DNA of 8,205 bases, from positions 1 to 8,205 of the forward strand of contig NZ_CAIP01000149.1 in NCBI RefSeq assembly GCF_000297435.1, in the 5' to 3' direction. Of the stretch, positions 6,466-8,205 are shown one piece after another. Positions within the stretch are counted from its first letter, which is position 1. Every line of letters begins with the position of its first letter. The translations under genes were made by a program, and so were the position numbers. The DNA is from Microcystis sp. T1-4. Lineage in GTDB: Bacteria; Cyanobacteriota; Cyanobacteriia; Cyanobacteriales; Microcystaceae. The notes under the pieces are model-generated. The model saw nothing but the letters and a program-made list of their open reading frames with translations. It was not told where the DNA came from and did not search any database.

Positions 6466-7986
6466 TTACTCAATACCTAGTTTTTGCAATGTTAGTAAAC
6501 GTTCTTTACTAAACTCTTCGTACACTGTTTTCAGATGAGTAATATTCTCCTCCTCTGTTTCCAAAGTTTTCCCATCCTTAACCACTTTTTTGCCTTGACT
6601 TGCCAAATTTTCCCAAACAAATTGTACTGCATCTTGGTTAGAGGATTTAGCCAAGAGGAATAGTTGTTCTAAACGATTGACCACTACTCCAGTCCCAATC
6701 AAAGGAGAAGCTAAAAAGCTTAATTCCTCACTATAGACTGCTTTCGCTTTCACTGCATTATTAAAAGCATCAGTAGATGGTTTCCGTTGTTGGCAAGTTT
6801 GCTCATCCACAGCAGGATGAATATAGCCAATACCAGTTAAAATCATCAGAGCTTGGTAAAGACCATTTAAGTTAATATTTGAGGTTTTGGGGTGATTTTT
6901 TAGTTGCAGTAAAGTTTGGGGAGATTCCGCCAAAACTTCACAAATTGGCTGATAAACTGTCTCCTGTAACTTAACTTCTCCCACGGGAAACTGATGCTCG
7001 AACTTGATAATTGCGGGATTAACAATCAGAGCAAACCGAGTTTCTTCTAGTTGTTTAACCTGTTCTTGGTTGGTTAAACCTAAGGAGCCTCGACTAAAAA
7101 TATCACGGCGGAATTGGCTATTAACAAAGAAATCTCGCACCACTTCCCGATAGATTGGGTCGCTAATTTTTGCTAATTTTTCTTGGGCTGCCTGAGAGAG
7201 ATTGACCGCATCAATATGGTCATTAATATGAGCGGAACCCACATATTTAAGTTTAGCTTCCTCTAATTCTTTCGCCACTTCATCGAAGTAAAAAGAATTC
7301 CATTCCTGATTGAAATACTCGTGAGCTAAATAATAACGATTTTGTTCCTTCAGGCGCTCATAACGATTTTTTAAAATTGGATTTTGGGCAAAATAACTAG
7401 CATTAGCTTCTAATAATTCTCCTGTAAAATTAAGAGCCTGTTCAATGCGGGTTAAAATTGGTTCGGAACTGTGTTGACCATGACGCAACATTAAAGCCTG
7501 CATCGGCATCGCCGCCGACCAACCCGGCAGGGCATTATAGGAGATATAAACTAATCCCCCCACCTTGAGATTGCGGCGAATAAAATTAACTATTGCTTGG
7601 CGATTTCTGGCACTAATCCAGCTATAAATTCCGTGCAAGCTGATGAAGTCAAATTGAGGTAAATCTCGCTCTAAAAATTCCTCAAAACTATCATCAAAGA
7701 AAAGAATATTCTTCATCCCCGCCTTGGCGGCTAAATCTCTGGCGGTGGCGATATGGCTAGGATTGAAATCATTGGCATAAAATTGGGACTGGGGATAGGT
7801 AGCCGCTAAAATATTCGTGGTAAAACCCTGACCACAGGCCAATTCACAATAGGTAAATTCTTGGCTAGAATCGGGGGGTTGAATGGATTTAATCAGAGTG
7901 GCTAAACCTAATTTTAGGGGACTTAACTCGCCGTAAAAACCGCTAGTGTAGTTAACTTCCGATACATATCCTTCTGTCCAACTCAT
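6466..7986 (-). CDS. Class I SAM-dependent methyltransferase with methyltransferase regulatory domain (PF10119-like)
   Basis: The 506-aa product begins with a class I methyltransferase domain at about residues 15-165. Motif I is YCELACGQGFTT (46-57), the acidic strand end is YANDFNP (70-76), and FDFISLHGIYSWIS (112-125) and the GGLVYISYNALPGW segment (143-156) match the usual later strands. Residues about 200-300 (including NRYYLAHEYFNQEWNSFYF and DPIYREVVRDFFVNSQFRRDIF) fit the methyltransferase regulatory domain PF10119. About 340-425 looks like a winged-helix or PKSK-type C-terminal part. Length and order agree with the family. The substrate of this family is not established to my knowledge. 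The start is well supported by an SD and a nearby promoter. It runs on the same strand as the two FkbM-type genes but is cut off from them by ~510 bp of repeats, so it is probably its own transcription unit. GC is somewhat higher than in those genes. Confidence 0.9.
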   Translation of the reverse strand: MSWTEGYVSEVNYTSGFYGELSPLKLGLATLIKSIQPPDSSQEFTYCELACGQGFTTNILAATYPQSQFYANDFNPSHIATARDLAAKAGMKNILFFDDSFEEFLERDLPQFDFISLHGIYSWISARNRQAIVNFIRRNLKVGGLVYISYNALPGWSAAMPMQALMLRHGQHSSEPILTRIEQALNFTGELLEANASYFAQNPILKNRYERLKEQNRYYLAHEYFNQEWNSFYFDEVAKELEEAKLKYVGSAHINDHIDAVNLSQAAQEKLAKISDPIYREVVRDFFVNSQFRRDIFSRGSLGLTNQEQVKQLEETRFALIVNPAIIKFEHQFPVGEVKLQETVYQPICEVLAESPQTLLQLKNHPKTSNINLNGLYQALMILTGIGYIHPAVDEQTCQQRKPSTDAFNNAVKAKAVYSEELSFLASPLIGTGVVVNRLEQLFLLAKSSNQDAVQFVWENLASQGKKVVKDGKTLETEEENITHLKTVYEEFSKERLLTLQKLGIE

Positions 7987-7993
7987 AGATTTT

Positions 7994-7999
7994 CCTCAA
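7994..7999 (-). promoter_or_regulatory. Strong SD for the 6466-7986 methyltransferase
   Basis: Read on the minus strand the leader is TTTGAGGAAAATCTATG, placing GAGGAA 5-7 nt before the ATG. This is the clearest ribosome binding site in the window and fixes the start at 7986. Confidence 0.8.
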
Positions 8000-8029
8000 A
8001 TATAATGACAAGTCATAAAATTAAGACTT

Positions 8030-8035
8030 GATTAT
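8030..8035 (-). promoter_or_regulatory. -10 promoter box upstream of the methyltransferase
   Basis: On the minus strand CCTGTATAATC contains a perfect TATAAT about 44 bp upstream of the ATG at 7986. No good -35 lies 16-18 bp further up; that area is inside the 8041-8072 hairpin. A preceding TG is adjacent to the box rather than one base away, so it is not a canonical extended -10. Confidence 0.45.
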
Positions 8036-8040
8036 ACAGG

Positions 8041-8072
8041 AAAAGAGCCATGTCCCCTAGATTGGCTCTTTT
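8041..8072. terminator. 10-bp perfect hairpin flanked by A4/T4, bidirectional terminator-like
   Basis: AAAAGAGCCA (8041-8050) pairs perfectly with TGGCTCTTTT (8063-8072) around a 12-nt loop. The A and T tracts give a U-run in either direction, as in bidirectional intrinsic terminators. It is directly upstream of the TATAAT box, so it may end a minus-strand transcript entering from beyond 8205. It overlaps the -35 area, so an operator role is also possible. Confidence 0.55.
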
Positions 8073-8119
8073 GGATTTGGTGGGTAAAATGTATTCTGAG
8101 ATACAGTCCTGCTGGCGAG

Positions 8120-8139
8120 GGAGTGGAGGGAACCACTCC
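8120..8139. repeat. Small GC-rich hairpin in the right-end spacer
   Basis: GGAGTGG (8120-8126) and CCACTCC (8133-8139) form a perfect 7-bp stem with a 6-nt loop. There is no T-run after it. Nothing else coding or structured is evident between 8073 and the window end. Confidence 0.5.
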
Positions 8140-8205
8140 AGACACAGAGGACACAAAGATCGATCCTATGTAAGTTAAACTTATCACACAGAACCTAGAA
8201 GAGCC

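Overview
The window looks like chromosomal DNA of a cyanobacterium, most likely Microcystis or a close relative. This is inferred from a lumenal TLP40/CYP38-type cyclophilin, heptanucleotide tandem repeats (AACTGAT units), G-rich octamer repeats, and small palindromic or MITE-like elements in the gaps. I ran no database search, so the genus is an inference.

Layout: (1) Positions 1-177 are two unrelated simple-repeat arrays, eight G4 runs at an exact 8-nt period and then twelve 7-bp units. (2) A housekeeping-type gene on + (275-1393) encodes a secreted cyclophilin-like protein, with a plausible promoter and Shine-Dalgarno (SD) sequence. (3) Positions 1429-1758 hold a decayed serine recombinase of the IS607 type, readable only by joining three frame segments. 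(4) Its last bases overlap the GTG start of a GT4 glycosyltransferase with a coiled-coil, basic tail (1755-3359, +). (5) A 117-bp element with inverted ends (3362-3478) separates this gene from two convergent genes on the minus strand. These are a DUF4214-FkbM methyltransferase (3485-4678) and a second FkbM-like protein with a C-terminal beta-rich domain (4724-5956). (6) Positions 5957-6465 are a non-coding repeat cluster: three copies of a palindromic unit, with a 186-bp MITE-like element between the first and second. (7) A 506-aa methyltransferase with a regulatory domain (6466-7986, minus) follows, with a good SD, a -10-like box and a strong hairpin upstream. The last ~115 bases hold only a second small hairpin.

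The genes at 1755-5956 look like accessory cell-surface glycan functions: sugar transfer plus O-methylation of sugar or lipid moieties. They are visibly more AT-rich than the cyclophilin gene and are bounded by mobile-element debris, so this block may be laterally variable. The most informative points are the three-frame recombinase relic abutting the glycosyltransferase start, the element nested in the palindromic repeat array, and the unusual FkbM-like protein with its extra domain. I see no convincing new defence system or other undescribed multi-gene system.
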